Origin: Myxococcus qinghaiensis
Lineage (GTDB): Bacteria; Myxococcota; Myxococcia; Myxococcales; Myxococcaceae
Direction: 5' to 3'
Length of the DNA: 64,000 nt
NCBI RefSeq assembly: GCF_024198215.1
Contig: NZ_JAKCFA010000003.1
Coordinates: 434,001-498,000, forward strand
Under the pieces are notes generated by a model. It did not search any database and was not told where the DNA came from. It was given only the letters and a program-made list of their open reading frames with translations. Both the position numbers and the translations under genes were made by a program. Every line of letters starts with the position of its first letter. The first letter of the stretch is position 1. Shown here piece by piece: positions 17,722-26,871 of the stretch.

Positions 17722-18684
17722 TCAACCCCCGTCCCCGACGCGAGGCGGCGTCGGGAAGACGAGGCACAGCGTGTCGAACAAGGGCTCGCTCGGGGCCGTG
17801 TACACGGCTCCGAGCGCCCGCGCGGCCTGTGAGACTTCGGTGCCGAACGAAGGGACGAGGCAGATGTCCTCGGACTGCTTGAAGCGTCCTTCGAGCAGTC
17901 CCAGCCCGTGCCGCAGCATCGCCAGGTCCTGACGCCCCTCGCGCACCGGCACTGAGGGGCCATTCGCATCAGGCCCGGGGAGCTTGCCCACGCTGGTGCT
18001 CAGCTCGAAGCCGTCCGCGCGCTGGATGATGCGCAGCTTTCCCGGAGCCACCTCAGACAGCCACGCGCGAAAACCGTCCTCGTCGCGAAGGACCAGCGGA
18101 TACGCCACCGGCGCGTCCGGATGCGCCAGCCACACCGCCTTCGCGGAGTCTCGCAGCATCGCGAGCAGCTCGGACACCTGCGCCAGGAACGTGTCGGCGT
18201 CCGGCACCAGCAGGACTTCACGCTCCTTCACCCTCGTTGCGAGTCGCGCGAGGGACTCCGGACGCGCGGGCTCGAACGACTCCTCGCCGAGCCGAACCTG
18301 CTCACCCGCGAGCAACAGTCGCAGCGCATCGGACGGAAGGGCCTCGCCATACACGGGCACGTCGCGACGAGCGCTCGGCCCTCCATCCGCGGGCGCTCGG
18401 CTTGCCCCCGTGGAGAGCGAGGGCAGTGGCTCGGGCTTCAGCGATTGCAGCGGCTCCGCTGCCTTCTCCTCGCGACAGCCCACCGCCGCGAGCAGCAGAC
18501 ACAGCAGCACCACGAGGCCTCGAAGCCTCAGGGACGCGCTTCGCCACCGCGCATCGAGGCACCACGAGGCCACGAGGCGAAACCACGCGGGTCCCCACCC
18601 ACGCCCCACGCAGCCCCGAGCCCCCGCGACCCACTGACGCCTCACACAGCCCCGAGCCGCCTGGCCGTACGGCACGAACCTCAT
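17722..18684 (-). CDS. Predicted lipoprotein of unknown function; start uncertain
   Basis: 320 residues if started at ATG 18684, which overlaps the upstream phosphatase stop (ATGA). A lipobox (LLLAAVGC) sits at residue 70, unusually deep. The first 50 residues are Arg/Trp/Cys-rich and encoded by repetitive DNA (see findings), so the true start may be the GTG at 18573, giving a 33-residue signal peptide. After the lipidated Cys come a Pro/Ser-rich linker and a mixed alpha/beta domain (VLLVPDADTFLAQVSELLAML, YPLVLRDEDGFRAWL, LRIIQRADGFELS, EDICLVPSFGTEVSQAARALG). I do not recognise the family. Likely co-transcribed with the App1-like phosphatase. Confidence 0.7.
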   Translation of the reverse strand: MRFVPYGQAARGCVRRQWVAGARGCVGRGWGPAWFRLVASWCLDARWRSASLRLRGLVVLLCLLLAAVGCREEKAAEPLQSLKPEPLPSLSTGASRAPADGGPSARRDVPVYGEALPSDALRLLLAGEQVRLGEESFEPARPESLARLATRVKEREVLLVPDADTFLAQVSELLAMLRDSAKAVWLAHPDAPVAYPLVLRDEDGFRAWLSEVAPGKLRIIQRADGFELSTSVGKLPGPDANGPSVPVREGRQDLAMLRHGLGLLEGRFKQSEDICLVPSFGTEVSQAARALGAVYTAPSEPLFDTLCLVFPTPPRVGDGG

Positions 18685-19673
18685 GGAGTCGTCGGACCCG
18701 CCGTGGCAGGCAGCGCGGGCTTCGGCAGCGCGCTCGAAACACAGGCCGCGTCCGCCAGCCCCAGGCCGACGGCGTGCTCCGCCGCTTCACGCGCGTCCTT
18801 GAACAGCACCATGTCCTGGAAGCGCTTCGTGTCCTTCGCGCGGCCCGCGTCGCGGATGTACACGGCCTTCACCCGCCCCGGGAACTCCTCGCGAATCTGC
18901 GCGTAGACCTCCGGGTCCTTCTCGCCCGAGTCCCCCACCAGCACGACGGGCTGCGAGAACTGCGTGAGCAGGCGGCGGATGATGGGCTGCTTGTAGTTGG
19001 ACAGCGACGAAGGGCCCAGGTCCCGCAGGTACACGCCGAAACCCGCGGGGAACTGGTGCCGCTCCAGGAATCCTCGCACGCGAGGCAGGTATTGCACCGG
19101 CGAGCCGCTCACCAGCGCGAACGCCGACGACGTCCCGCCCCCCCGCATGCAGCCGTAGAGCGCGGCCATGCCCGGCACCACCTCCTGCGTGTCCGAGTCC
19201 TTCAGCAACGCGGTCTGCACCAGCTTCGTCGGCTTCGTCACCTGCGTCACCGCCACCGTGTCGTCGAAGTCGGAGACTACCAGCAGCGACGTCGTCGCCG
19301 GCAGCACCTCCACCCGGGCACTGGCGATGGCGCCCTCCACCCACGCCTCCGCTTCGGAGGCGCCCTCCTTGAAGCGGCTCCCCTCCGGCGGCATCAAGGT
19401 CACCTCGAAGCCTCCGTCATGCCCGCTCGTCACGATGGCGGTGACACCCTGGAAGCGCACCGACACCTTCGCGCCCTCCCAGTTGGGCGCCGTCAGCCGC
19501 CGCAGGTTTCGCGACAGCGCCGAGCTTCCGTCCGAGGGCGCCTCCTTCAGCACGCGACCCTGAAGCATGACGCGCTCAGGCAATCCCAACACGGGCGCGA
19601 GCAACACCGCCGGAGCCGCCAGAACGTCGGAGCCCCCCAGTAGAACACCCAGGACAAAGAGCCGAGCAAGCAT
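18681..19673 (-). CDS. Exported App1-like phosphatidate phosphatase (DUF2183 type)
   Basis: 330 residues from ATG 19673 (the in-frame TTG two codons earlier is less likely). A signal peptide (MLARLFVLGVLLGGSDVLA) precedes a beta-rich N-terminal domain (about 25-125), then a HAD-like catalytic domain resembling yeast App1: LLVVSDFDDTVAVTQVT supplies the DxDxT nucleophile motif (about residue 135), ALVSGSPVQYLP the second motif, and VVLVGDSGEKDPEVYAQI the late acidic motif. GxGxxG phosphate-site Lys may come from NYKQPIIRRLL. Substrate is probably phosphatidate or another phosphoester in the envelope. It shares an ATGA overlap with the downstream lipoprotein gene. Confidence 0.83.
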   Translation of the reverse strand: MLARLFVLGVLLGGSDVLAAPAVLLAPVLGLPERVMLQGRVLKEAPSDGSSALSRNLRRLTAPNWEGAKVSVRFQGVTAIVTSGHDGGFEVTLMPPEGSRFKEGASEAEAWVEGAIASARVEVLPATTSLLVVSDFDDTVAVTQVTKPTKLVQTALLKDSDTQEVVPGMAALYGCMRGGGTSSAFALVSGSPVQYLPRVRGFLERHQFPAGFGVYLRDLGPSSLSNYKQPIIRRLLTQFSQPVVLVGDSGEKDPEVYAQIREEFPGRVKAVYIRDAGRAKDTKRFQDMVLFKDAREAAEHAVGLGLADAACVSSALPKPALPATAGPTTP

Positions 19674-19804
19674 GGTCAACGGAATTTTCCCGTGTTAACG
19701 TTTCCAGAGCCCTGATGATAGCTTCGCGCGGGTCTCGAGAGGCGTGTTGGAGTCGTGGAGGGGCGGCACATCGGCCCGGTGCGCCCAGAGGAGCCGGAAG
19801 ACAC

Positions 19805-22135
19805 GTGGAGCACCCGTCCGAAGGGCTCGATTTCGGCAAGTACACGTTGCTCGAGCGCATCGCGACGGGCGGCATGGCGGAGATCTACCGCGCCCGGATG
19901 ACGGCGGTGGCGGGGGTCACCAAGCCCGTCGTCATCAAGAAGATCCTCCCGGGCTACGCGGACAAGAGCGCCTTCGTCTCCATGTTCGTCAACGAGGCGC
20001 GCATCGCCGCGGGGCTGAGCCACGGCAACATCGCCCAGGTCTTCGACTTTGGCGAAGTGGGCGGCCAGTACTTCATCGCGATGGAGTGGGTGGACGGACA
20101 TCCGCTGTCACGGGTGCTGCGACGGGCCCGCGAGAAGGGGCTCTACACCCTACCCCAACCGCTGGCGCTGCTGGTGACGGTGGAGGTGCTCAAGGGGCTG
20201 GCCTACGCCCACACCCGCCTGGATGACCGCGGCCGGCCGCTGCACATCATCCACCGCGACGTCAGCCCGCAGAACGTGCTCCTGAGCTTCGAGGGCCAGG
20301 TGAAGCTGGTGGACTTCGGCATCGCCCGGGCGCGGCTCGCGGGCCATGGCGCCAGCGACGAGTCCGACGAGACGGAGGCCAAGGGCAAGTACGCGTACTT
20401 CGCGCCGGAGCAGGCCCGGGGCCGGGAGCTGGACGCGCGCGCGGACATCTTCGCGGCGGGCACGCTCCTGTACGAGACGCTGTGCGGGCGGCTGCCCTTC
20501 GAAGGCGCCATCCCGGACGTGATGCGCAAAATCGCCCTGGGCGACTTTCCGCGTCCCCGCGAGCTGGACCCGGACATCCCACCGGCCCTGGAGCGCATCC
20601 TCCTCACCGCCCTCGCCGTGGAGCGAGACCAGCGCTACCCCACCGCCGAGGCCTTCGCCGAGGCCCTCACCCGCTACCTGCACACCGCCACGCCCGACGT
20701 CTCCTCCAGCGCGCTGGCCCACTTCATGGGCTACCTGTTCGAGACGGAGCTGGTGGCGGACGGACGGCCCGTGCTCCTGCCGCGCGAGTTCCTCGCGCAG
20801 ATGGCCCGGTGGACGCGCGCCCCCTCCGACCGACGCACCGTCCGCGAGCCGCCTCCGCTCGACCTGCCTCCGCCGCCCGAGTCCATCCCGGCCCCTCGCG
20901 CGCAGACGCCGGGAGAGGGGCGCCGCGAGCGCACCACCCAGCCCATCCCCGCGGTGCCCGGCCCCTCGGAGCCCGCCACCGTCCCGGAGAGCGAAGCCCC
21001 CACCGAGCCGCCCCATCCCGCGCCCAGGCCTCCGGGCGGCTTCCGCCTGCCGCGCGCGGTGGTGCTGGGCGCGCCGGTGCTGGCCGCCGTGGGTGTGGCG
21101 CTCCTCGTGATGGCCATGGGGCGCAACGGCACCTTCTCCGTGGAGCTGAGCTCCTCGCCCCCCGGCGCCACCATCCGGGTGGATGGCCGCATGCTGGGCT
21201 CCGTCACGCCCGCCCTCCTCACGCACCTGCCCGCCGACAGCGAGCACCTGCTGGAGGTCCAGATTCCCGGCATGGTGCCGTGGAGCCAGGTGGTGCGCGC
21301 CGAGCGGGGAAACACCCTCGCGGTCCACGCGCGGCTCCGTCCACGGCTGAACACTCCGACCTCTGGAGCCGCCGCGCTCGCCGCGGACAGGGCGCCTCAC
21401 GAACCGCCGCTCCAGGACGCGGACTGGGCCCCGGGCGGCCTGCGCCTGTCCGCCGTGAGCCACGCCTTCCGCGTGCCGCTGACGTCCGCCGCGCGCGTGG
21501 CGCTGGACCCGGCTCGCACCTATCTGGTGCACACCGAGGGGCGGATGTCCCTGGGTGGACCGATGGCCGTGGAGCACGCGGGCTACTTCCTGGAGGGCGA
21601 CAGCGAGCTGCCCGCGCACGAGTCCTTCGGCCTGCTCGGCCCCGACGAGCAGCTCATCCGCCACGCCACCGTCCTCTATGTCTTCGCGCTGGACGCGCGG
21701 CGCGAGGACAACCGGGGCGGGCTCCAGGTGCGCGTGCGGGAGCTGGGCGGCCCCACCCATCCGCCGTTCCGCCTGGACGCGCGCCACCACGCGGTGAAGC
21801 TCTCGCGCGCGGACCGCTTCGTCCTCCATGCGCTGGACCCGGGCACCACGTACGAAGTGGTGCTGCGCTACACCGCCGAGCCCGCTCGGACGCGCGGCCT
21901 GGGCGGCGGCCCCGTGGGCCGGGTGCTCGGCCTGGTGGGCACGGACCAGGGCCCCGACGGCTCGCCCAGCGGCCTGGCGCTGCTGGAAGTGGGGCAGCCG
22001 TCGCGGCTGAGGGGAGCATCCTGGCTCCAGCTCGCCTTCCCGGATGACAACCTGGCGGACAACACCGGCACCCTGCTCCTGGAGGTCATCCCCACCTCTC
22101 AGCCCGAGCGGCGCAACGAGCGCCCCACGCGTTGA
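19805..22135 (+). CDS. Membrane Ser/Thr protein kinase with PEGA domain
   Basis: 776 residues from GTG 19805 (VEHPSEGLDFGKYTLLERI), with GGAAG upstream; the longer frame adds a non-conserved Arg-rich leader. Kinase motifs: GGMAEIYRAR glycine loop, VVIKKIL lysine, HRDVSPQNVLL catalytic loop, VDFGIARA, and YFAPEQ. The DVSPQN form is typical of the large myxobacterial Pkn family. A Pro-rich linker (about 350-415) leads to one membrane segment (VVLGAPVLAAVGVALLVMAMG, about 418-440), then a PEGA-type domain (SVELSSSPPGATIRVDGRMLG) and a roughly 250-residue C-terminal sensor-like region of unknown fold. The active lysine and Asp are intact, so the kinase should be functional. Confidence 0.9.
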   Translation: MEHPSEGLDFGKYTLLERIATGGMAEIYRARMTAVAGVTKPVVIKKILPGYADKSAFVSMFVNEARIAAGLSHGNIAQVFDFGEVGGQYFIAMEWVDGHPLSRVLRRAREKGLYTLPQPLALLVTVEVLKGLAYAHTRLDDRGRPLHIIHRDVSPQNVLLSFEGQVKLVDFGIARARLAGHGASDESDETEAKGKYAYFAPEQARGRELDARADIFAAGTLLYETLCGRLPFEGAIPDVMRKIALGDFPRPRELDPDIPPALERILLTALAVERDQRYPTAEAFAEALTRYLHTATPDVSSSALAHFMGYLFETELVADGRPVLLPREFLAQMARWTRAPSDRRTVREPPPLDLPPPPESIPAPRAQTPGEGRRERTTQPIPAVPGPSEPATVPESEAPTEPPHPAPRPPGGFRLPRAVVLGAPVLAAVGVALLVMAMGRNGTFSVELSSSPPGATIRVDGRMLGSVTPALLTHLPADSEHLLEVQIPGMVPWSQVVRAERGNTLAVHARLRPRLNTPTSGAAALAADRAPHEPPLQDADWAPGGLRLSAVSHAFRVPLTSAARVALDPARTYLVHTEGRMSLGGPMAVEHAGYFLEGDSELPAHESFGLLGPDEQLIRHATVLYVFALDARREDNRGGLQVRVRELGGPTHPPFRLDARHHAVKLSRADRFVLHALDPGTTYEVVLRYTAEPARTRGLGGGPVGRVLGLVGTDQGPDGSPSGLALLEVGQPSRLRGASWLQLAFPDDNLADNTGTLLLEVIPTSQPERRNERPTR

Positions 22136-22174
22136 CGGGGTGCTACAGCCGTGCAGCGACCTGTCGCCGAAAAG

Positions 22175-22202
22175 TTGATCCTCCGGGCCCTCCCCCTACC
22201 CT
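22175..22202 (+). promoter_or_regulatory. Possible sigma70-like promoter for the 22,224 small gene
   Basis: TTGATC (22175-22180), 16-bp spacer, TACCCT (22197-22202), followed 22 bp later by the ATG of the small exported protein. The AAGGAGGG ribosome site lies in between. Spacing leaves a very short leader, so support is moderate. Confidence 0.35.
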
Positions 22203-22223
22203 GAGCGGCAAGGAGGGCTCAAC

Positions 22224-22436
22224 ATGTTGAAGCTGATGGCGGTGGCCGTCGTAGGTGCGGTGGTGCTGGGGACGGTGGGGCTGTCCGGTCGCGTGGATGC
22301 GCGGCCAGGGAGCACGGAAGCAGGGCCGACGCAGGCGCAGGTGGAGGCGGCGCTGGACGCACGGCAGAAGGAGCTTCTGGGCATCCTTTTGGAGGCACAG
22401 CGAACGGGCGAACGCACGGCGTCGGTTCACCGGTAA
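22224..22436 (+). CDS. Small exported protein of unknown function
   Basis: 70 residues starting MLKLMAVAVVGAVVLGTVGL, preceded by a strong AAGGAGGG ribosome site 8 nt upstream, which makes this short frame credible. The N-terminus is a signal peptide or single membrane helix; the remainder (PTQAQVEAALDARQKELLGILLEAQRTGERT, positions about 34-66) is predicted helical and amphipathic. There is no cysteine for lipidation. It lies between the kinase gene and carD. Function unknown. Confidence 0.65.
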   Translation: MLKLMAVAVVGAVVLGTVGLSGRVDARPGSTEAGPTQAQVEAALDARQKELLGILLEAQRTGERTASVHR

Positions 22437-22508
22437 TCTCGTGGCGTCGAACGCGAACCGGTGCTAAGCCCGGTCCTCCTTTGACGTCCATCTGCCCGTG
22501 AGGGGGAC

Positions 22509-23477
22509 ATGCCTGAAGGGTCCGCGTCACTCAACCAGCTGGCGGTCGGCGACCGGGTCGTCTATCCGAATCAGGGTGTCTGCCGCGTCACCGCCATCGA
22601 CACGAAAGTAGTGGCGGGACAGAGCCTCGTCTTCGTCACGATGCGCCGGGAGGAAGACGGCGCCGTGGTCATGGTTCCCGAGGCCAAGGTCGTGGCCATC
22701 GGCGTGCGCAAGGTCGCCAATGCCGAGGACGTGAAGAGCGTCTTCGCCTTCCTGCGCTCGGACGGTGACAAGGCCGACCTGGACTGGAAACAGCGCGCTC
22801 GCACCAACCTGGAGCGGATGACCCAGGGCGGAATCCTGGGCCTGGCCGAAGTCGTCAAGGACCTGCAGATCCTCAGCGAGCTGCGACCCCTGCCGACCAA
22901 GGAGCGTGAGCTGTACGACAATGCCCGGCACCTGCTGGTGTCGGAGGTCGCCGCCGCGCTCGGCACCGCCGAGGTCAACGCCGAGGACGCCATCGACATC
23001 GTCCTCTTCCCGCCCGGCCGCGAGCGCCCCAAGCGCACCGCCGCCGAGTTCGCGCGGGGAGAGGAAGACGACCTGGGTCTGGACGGCGACCTGATTGGCC
23101 TCGACGGAGACCTGGACCTGCCCTCCGACGAGGAGCCGCCGGCCGAGCCCGCCGAGGAGGAGAACTCCGAAGAGGGCTCCGAAGACGAGTCCGAGGAGAA
23201 GTCCTCCGACGAAGACGCCCCGAAGAAGCGCGGCCGTCCGCCCAAGGCCAAGCCCGCGGAGGCAGAGGGCGCCGAGCCCGCCGCTCCGAAGAAGCGCGGC
23301 CGTCCGCCCAAGCCGAAGCCGGAGGCGCCTCCTGCTGGCGCCGAGCCCGCCGCGCCCAAGAAGCGCGGCCGTCCGCCCAAGGCCAAGCCGCCCGAGGCGG
23401 AGGGCGCCGAGCCCGCCGCGCCCAAGAAGCGTGGCCGTCCGCCCAAGGCGAAGCCCGCCGAGGGTGGCGAGGACTGA
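22509..23477 (+). CDS. carD: CarD, HMGA-like global transcription regulator
   Basis: Two-module regulator known in Myxococcus xanthus to control light-induced carotenogenesis and fruiting-body development. 322 residues from ATG 22509 (GAGGGGGAC upstream). Residues about 10-170 form the CarD_CdnL_TRCF domain (VGDRVVYPNQGVCRVTAID), which contacts the RNA polymerase beta subunit and CarG. A strongly acidic linker (about 185-235, runs of EE/DE/SE) resembles eukaryotic HMGA. Four AT-hooks, each KKRGRPPK, begin near residues 239, 260, 284 and 306. The DNA encoding the hooks is an imperfect tandem repeat. Length and hook number match M. xanthus CarD, which binds AT-rich DNA upstream of target promoters. 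Confidence 0.97.
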   Translation: MPEGSASLNQLAVGDRVVYPNQGVCRVTAIDTKVVAGQSLVFVTMRREEDGAVVMVPEAKVVAIGVRKVANAEDVKSVFAFLRSDGDKADLDWKQRARTNLERMTQGGILGLAEVVKDLQILSELRPLPTKERELYDNARHLLVSEVAAALGTAEVNAEDAIDIVLFPPGRERPKRTAAEFARGEEDDLGLDGDLIGLDGDLDLPSDEEPPAEPAEEENSEEGSEDESEEKSSDEDAPKKRGRPPKAKPAEAEGAEPAAPKKRGRPPKPKPEAPPAGAEPAAPKKRGRPPKAKPPEAEGAEPAAPKKRGRPPKAKPAEGGED

Positions 23478-23550
23478 CAGTCGACACCCGAGTCCCGGGG
23501 GCGGTGCTCATGGCCCCCTCCGAGGGCCCTTTGCGCCGAGGTGACGCCCC

Positions 23551-24063
23551 GTGATTCGCATCGTGACGCTGGACCCCTTCGACGACAAGCCGCTCGCCAA
23601 GCTCAAGAGCACGCTCTACACGGCGTTCGGCGTGGGCAGCGAGCACTCCGGCAGCGCGGAGATTCCTCCCGGGCTCGGCGAGCCGCTCGACGCCGAGAAG
23701 CTGCTGGACCAGGTGAAGGGCATTCGCGCCTACCAGGATGACAAGGTGCTGCTGCTCACCTCGCGCAAGCTGAAGGAGCGCGAGCTGCCCAGCGGCGTCG
23801 CCCCCACTCCGGGCTTCGCGCGCCAGGGCAAGGACCGCGCCGTCATCACCCTGCAGCCTCACAAGGACTTGGAGACCAGCTTCAAGCCCGTGGCCCGCCA
23901 CGCGCTCCACCAGCTCGGCCACCTCTGGGAGCTGCACCACTGCCTGGACCCGCGGTGCTCGATGTACCCGCCCTGGACGCCGTCGTTCAACTCGGGCGAG
24001 CCCATCTTCTGCACCTTCTGCCGCGAAAAGAGCGAGCAGAAGATTCGCCTTGCGAAGTCCTAG
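23551..24063 (+). CDS. carG: CarG, zinc-binding partner of CarD
   Basis: 170 residues from GTG 23551. CarG is required for every known CarD-dependent process in M. xanthus and binds CarD rather than DNA. The archaemetzincin-like motif is present but degenerate: HQLGHLWELHHCLDPRCSM (about residues 120-138) has Gln where metalloproteases have the catalytic Glu, and is followed by FCTFC (about 152-156). This HQxxH + Cys pattern is the described zinc-binding, non-proteolytic signature of CarG. It lies 73 bp after carD on the same strand, matching the known gene pair. Confidence 0.95.
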   Translation: MIRIVTLDPFDDKPLAKLKSTLYTAFGVGSEHSGSAEIPPGLGEPLDAEKLLDQVKGIRAYQDDKVLLLTSRKLKERELPSGVAPTPGFARQGKDRAVITLQPHKDLETSFKPVARHALHQLGHLWELHHCLDPRCSMYPPWTPSFNSGEPIFCTFCREKSEQKIRLAKS

Positions 24064-25000
24064 CACCGCACGCGCGCTGCCCCTCCTGGAGCTGGGGGGC
24101 CTCTTGCTGGTCGCGCTCCTGGCGCTGCTCTTCCACCTGCGACTGCCGGGCAAGCTCCCCTCCGAGGCGAGCTACCGCGCGGTGGCGGAGCGGCTCCAGG
24201 CGGAGGCCCGGCCCGGTGACGCCGTCCTCCTGTTCCCCTGGTGGGCGGAGCGCGCCCGCCTCTTCCTCCCGCCGTCGCTGCCCGTCTACGGCTACCTGGG
24301 CTCGGACCGGGATGACCTCTCCGCCCATCCGCGCGTCTGGGTGCTGGGCCAGCCGGAGCTGCCGCGCTCGGACGAGGACGCCTTCCTCGCCAGCTTCCTG
24401 CCGGAGCGCCGCGCCGTGGGAACCGCCACGCACGAAGGCACGCTGTCGCTGGCCCTCTACGAGAACGGTCGCCACCGGCCCCGCCGCTTCAATGCCGCGG
24501 ACCTCGTCTCTCGCGCGCGCGTCTATCTGGAGTCCGACGACGGCGCGCGCCAGCCCTGTCCCTTCGACGGCACGGCGCACCGCTGCCCGGGGCCGGGCAA
24601 CGTGTACGTCGCGCGGGAGTGGCACGAAATCCTCTACGAGCCGCGCCGCTGCCTCTGGATGCCCGCTCCCGGTGGGGCGCGGCGCCTGGTCGCGGAGCTG
24701 GACGGCGTGCCCGGCGACGTGGGCCTGCGGCTGGAGGGCGGCATCATCTTCGAGTACGCCTTCCCCCGGGACGCCCAGCTGACGCCGGCCGTGCTGGGCG
24801 TGGACGACGCGGCCAGCGGCGCGCGACTGCTGGAAGTGGCGATAGCGCCGGGCCAGGAGGGCGTGAAGAAGTCGGAGGTCCACCTGCCTCCGGGCGAGGC
24901 GCGCACGGTGAAGGTGTGGGTCCGCTCCCAGAATCCGGACCGGCGCGCGGTGTGCCTGGACGTGCTGGCGGTGGAGCCGGCGGTGGGGGTGAAGGGATGA
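24050..25000 (+). CDS. Membrane-anchored protein of unknown function, overlapping carG
   Basis: 316 residues from a TTG start at 24050 that overlaps the last 14 nt of carG; no later start precedes the hydrophobic segment, and the overlap suggests translational coupling. One N-terminal membrane segment (LLELGGLLLVALLALLFHL, about 12-30) is followed by an extracytoplasmic domain with Pro/Trp-rich strands (VLLFPWWAERARLFLP, VWVLGQPELPRSDEDAF) and a sandwich-like C-terminal half (LRLEGGIIFEYAF, TVKVWVRSQNPDRRAVCLDV). This arrangement resembles proteins that accompany GT39-type glycosyltransferases in myxobacteria. Its stop overlaps the glycosyltransferase start (ATGA). I do not recognise the family. 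Confidence 0.75.
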   Translation: MRSPSTARALPLLELGGLLLVALLALLFHLRLPGKLPSEASYRAVAERLQAEARPGDAVLLFPWWAERARLFLPPSLPVYGYLGSDRDDLSAHPRVWVLGQPELPRSDEDAFLASFLPERRAVGTATHEGTLSLALYENGRHRPRRFNAADLVSRARVYLESDDGARQPCPFDGTAHRCPGPGNVYVAREWHEILYEPRRCLWMPAPGGARRLVAELDGVPGDVGLRLEGGIIFEYAFPRDAQLTPAVLGVDDAASGARLLEVAIAPGQEGVKKSEVHLPPGEARTVKVWVRSQNPDRRAVCLDVLAVEPAVGVKG

Positions 25001-26841
25001 TGGGCAGGCCCGCCACCCGGGATGAGAGATACGTGGCGTGGGCGCTGTGGGCGCTCGCCTTCGTGGCGCTGTGGCTGACGGAGTCCGCGGTGGGCTACAC
25101 GCGCGACGAGAGCGTCTACTTCGCCGCGGCGGAGGGTTACGCCGGTTGGTTCCGGCAGCTCTTCCATTCGCCGGCGAAGGCGCTGACGGACGCGGCCATC
25201 GTCCGCGCGTGGGACTACAACCACGAGCACCCCGCGCTGATGAAGACGCTGTTCGGGCTGAGCCACCTGCTCTTCCACGACACGCTGGGGTGGATGCGCT
25301 CGGCCACGGCGTTCCGGCTGCCCGCCTTCGCCCTGGCGGCGCTGGTGCCCGCGCTGAGCTTCCTGTTCGGCAGCGCGCTGTATGGACGCACCGCCGGACT
25401 GTTCGCCGCGCTCGCCTTCATGCTGGTGCCGCGCCAGTACTTCAACGCGGAGCTGGCGTGCTTCGACTTGCCCGTGGCCGCGCTGTGGCTGCTCGTCGTG
25501 TACTGCTTCTGGCGGGCGCTGGAGGACACGCGGTGGGGAATCGCGTGCGGCGTGGCCTTCGGGCTGGCGCTGGCCACCAAGCACAACGCGCTGTTCCTGC
25601 CCTTCGTGCTGACGCCCTTCGCGCTGTGGCGGGCGTGGACGGCGAGCGAGGGTGAGCCCGAGGCGCGCGGCTGGCTCCTGCGCTTCGTGGGCGTGTTCTC
25701 CGCGGTGGCGGTGTTCTACGGACTCCTCGTCCTGTCGCTGGGCGGCGGCGAGGGCTTCCAGAAGAAGTTCCTGCTGCTCAGTCCCCACACGCTGCTCTTC
25801 GTGAGCCTGGCGGCGGGCGGCGCGTGGACGCTCAAGGGGCTGGAGAAGGTGTGCGCGCCGGTGACGCGGGCGCTGGTGCCGGTGGCGGCGATGGCGGTGC
25901 TCGGCCCCGTCATCTTCTACCTGCACTGGCCCTACCTCTGGCACCAGCCGGTGGACCGCACCGCGTGGTACCTGGCGTTCCACGCCAAGCACAACCACTA
26001 CGCCTGGTTCTATCTGGGCACGCTCTTGCGCGAGCCGCCCTTCCCCCTGTCCTACGTGCTGGTGAAGACGGCGCTCACGGTGCCCACCAGCCTCTTCGCG
26101 CCCATGGTGACGGGCTTCGTCGCGCTGGCGGCGAGGGTGGTGCTGGGGCAGCTCGCGCGCACGCGCGCCTGGGTGCGGCCCCTGACGATGGCGGAGGCGC
26201 TCGTCGGGGCGAACGCGGTGACGTCCATCCTCATCATCAGCCACCCCCAGGTGCCCCACTTCGGCGGGGTGAAGCACTGGTTCCCGTCCATGGTGTTCCT
26301 GGGACTGCTCGCCGGACAGGCGGTGTCGCGGGGCTGTGGGGCGCTGGTGGAGCGGCTCAAGGAGCGCTGGCCCTCACTGCCAGGAGTCGCGGTGGTGACG
26401 GGCGTGTTCGCGCTGCTCCTGGCGCCCGCGCTGGTGTACTCGGCGCGCGTGTTCCCCTACGGGACGGCGGCCTACTCGGAGCTCGCGGGAGGCGCGGCGG
26501 GCGCGGCGACGCTGGGCATGCAGCGTCAGTTCTGGTCCAGCCACGTCACCGGCGTGCTGCCGTGGATCAACGAGCACGCGAAGCCGGGCGCGCGGCTGTT
26601 CCTTCATGAAGTGCACGGGGGCTCGTTCCGCGACTATCAGCGCAACGGCATGCTCCGGCCCGACTTGCGCGCGGTGGGCAGTCCCTTCGACGCGGACATC
26701 GTCGCGTACCAGTACCACCAGGAGTTTCGCGAGTACGAGTTCCAGACGTGGCAGGCCTTCGGCACGCGCACGCCGGCGACGGGCCTGTACCTGGACGAGA
26801 CGCCGCAGGTGGTCGTCTACGTCCGGCCCGAGTCACGGTGA
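24997..26841 (+). CDS. GT39/ArnT-like polytopic glycosyltransferase
   Basis: 614 residues. ATG 24997 (followed by a second ATG) overlaps the previous stop and has GAAGGG upstream. Family features: first membrane helix, then the loop GYTRDESVYFAAAEGYAGW, where the D-E pair corresponds to the catalytic DE motif of protein O-mannosyl- and ArnT-type transferases that use polyprenyl-phosphate sugars. HPALMKTLFGLSHLLF follows, typical of the family. About a dozen hydrophobic segments span residues 20-470, then a soluble periplasmic C-terminal domain (HEVHGGSFRDYQRNGML, YQYHQEFREYEFQTWQAFG). Acceptor (protein or lipid) unknown. Confidence 0.85.
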   Translation: MMGRPATRDERYVAWALWALAFVALWLTESAVGYTRDESVYFAAAEGYAGWFRQLFHSPAKALTDAAIVRAWDYNHEHPALMKTLFGLSHLLFHDTLGWMRSATAFRLPAFALAALVPALSFLFGSALYGRTAGLFAALAFMLVPRQYFNAELACFDLPVAALWLLVVYCFWRALEDTRWGIACGVAFGLALATKHNALFLPFVLTPFALWRAWTASEGEPEARGWLLRFVGVFSAVAVFYGLLVLSLGGGEGFQKKFLLLSPHTLLFVSLAAGGAWTLKGLEKVCAPVTRALVPVAAMAVLGPVIFYLHWPYLWHQPVDRTAWYLAFHAKHNHYAWFYLGTLLREPPFPLSYVLVKTALTVPTSLFAPMVTGFVALAARVVLGQLARTRAWVRPLTMAEALVGANAVTSILIISHPQVPHFGGVKHWFPSMVFLGLLAGQAVSRGCGALVERLKERWPSLPGVAVVTGVFALLLAPALVYSARVFPYGTAAYSELAGGAAGAATLGMQRQFWSSHVTGVLPWINEHAKPGARLFLHEVHGGSFRDYQRNGMLRPDLRAVGSPFDADIVAYQYHQEFREYEFQTWQAFGTRTPATGLYLDETPQVVVYVRPESR

Positions 26842-26871
26842 AGACCCCGGGCCCGTGAGGCTCCGTCCCCG

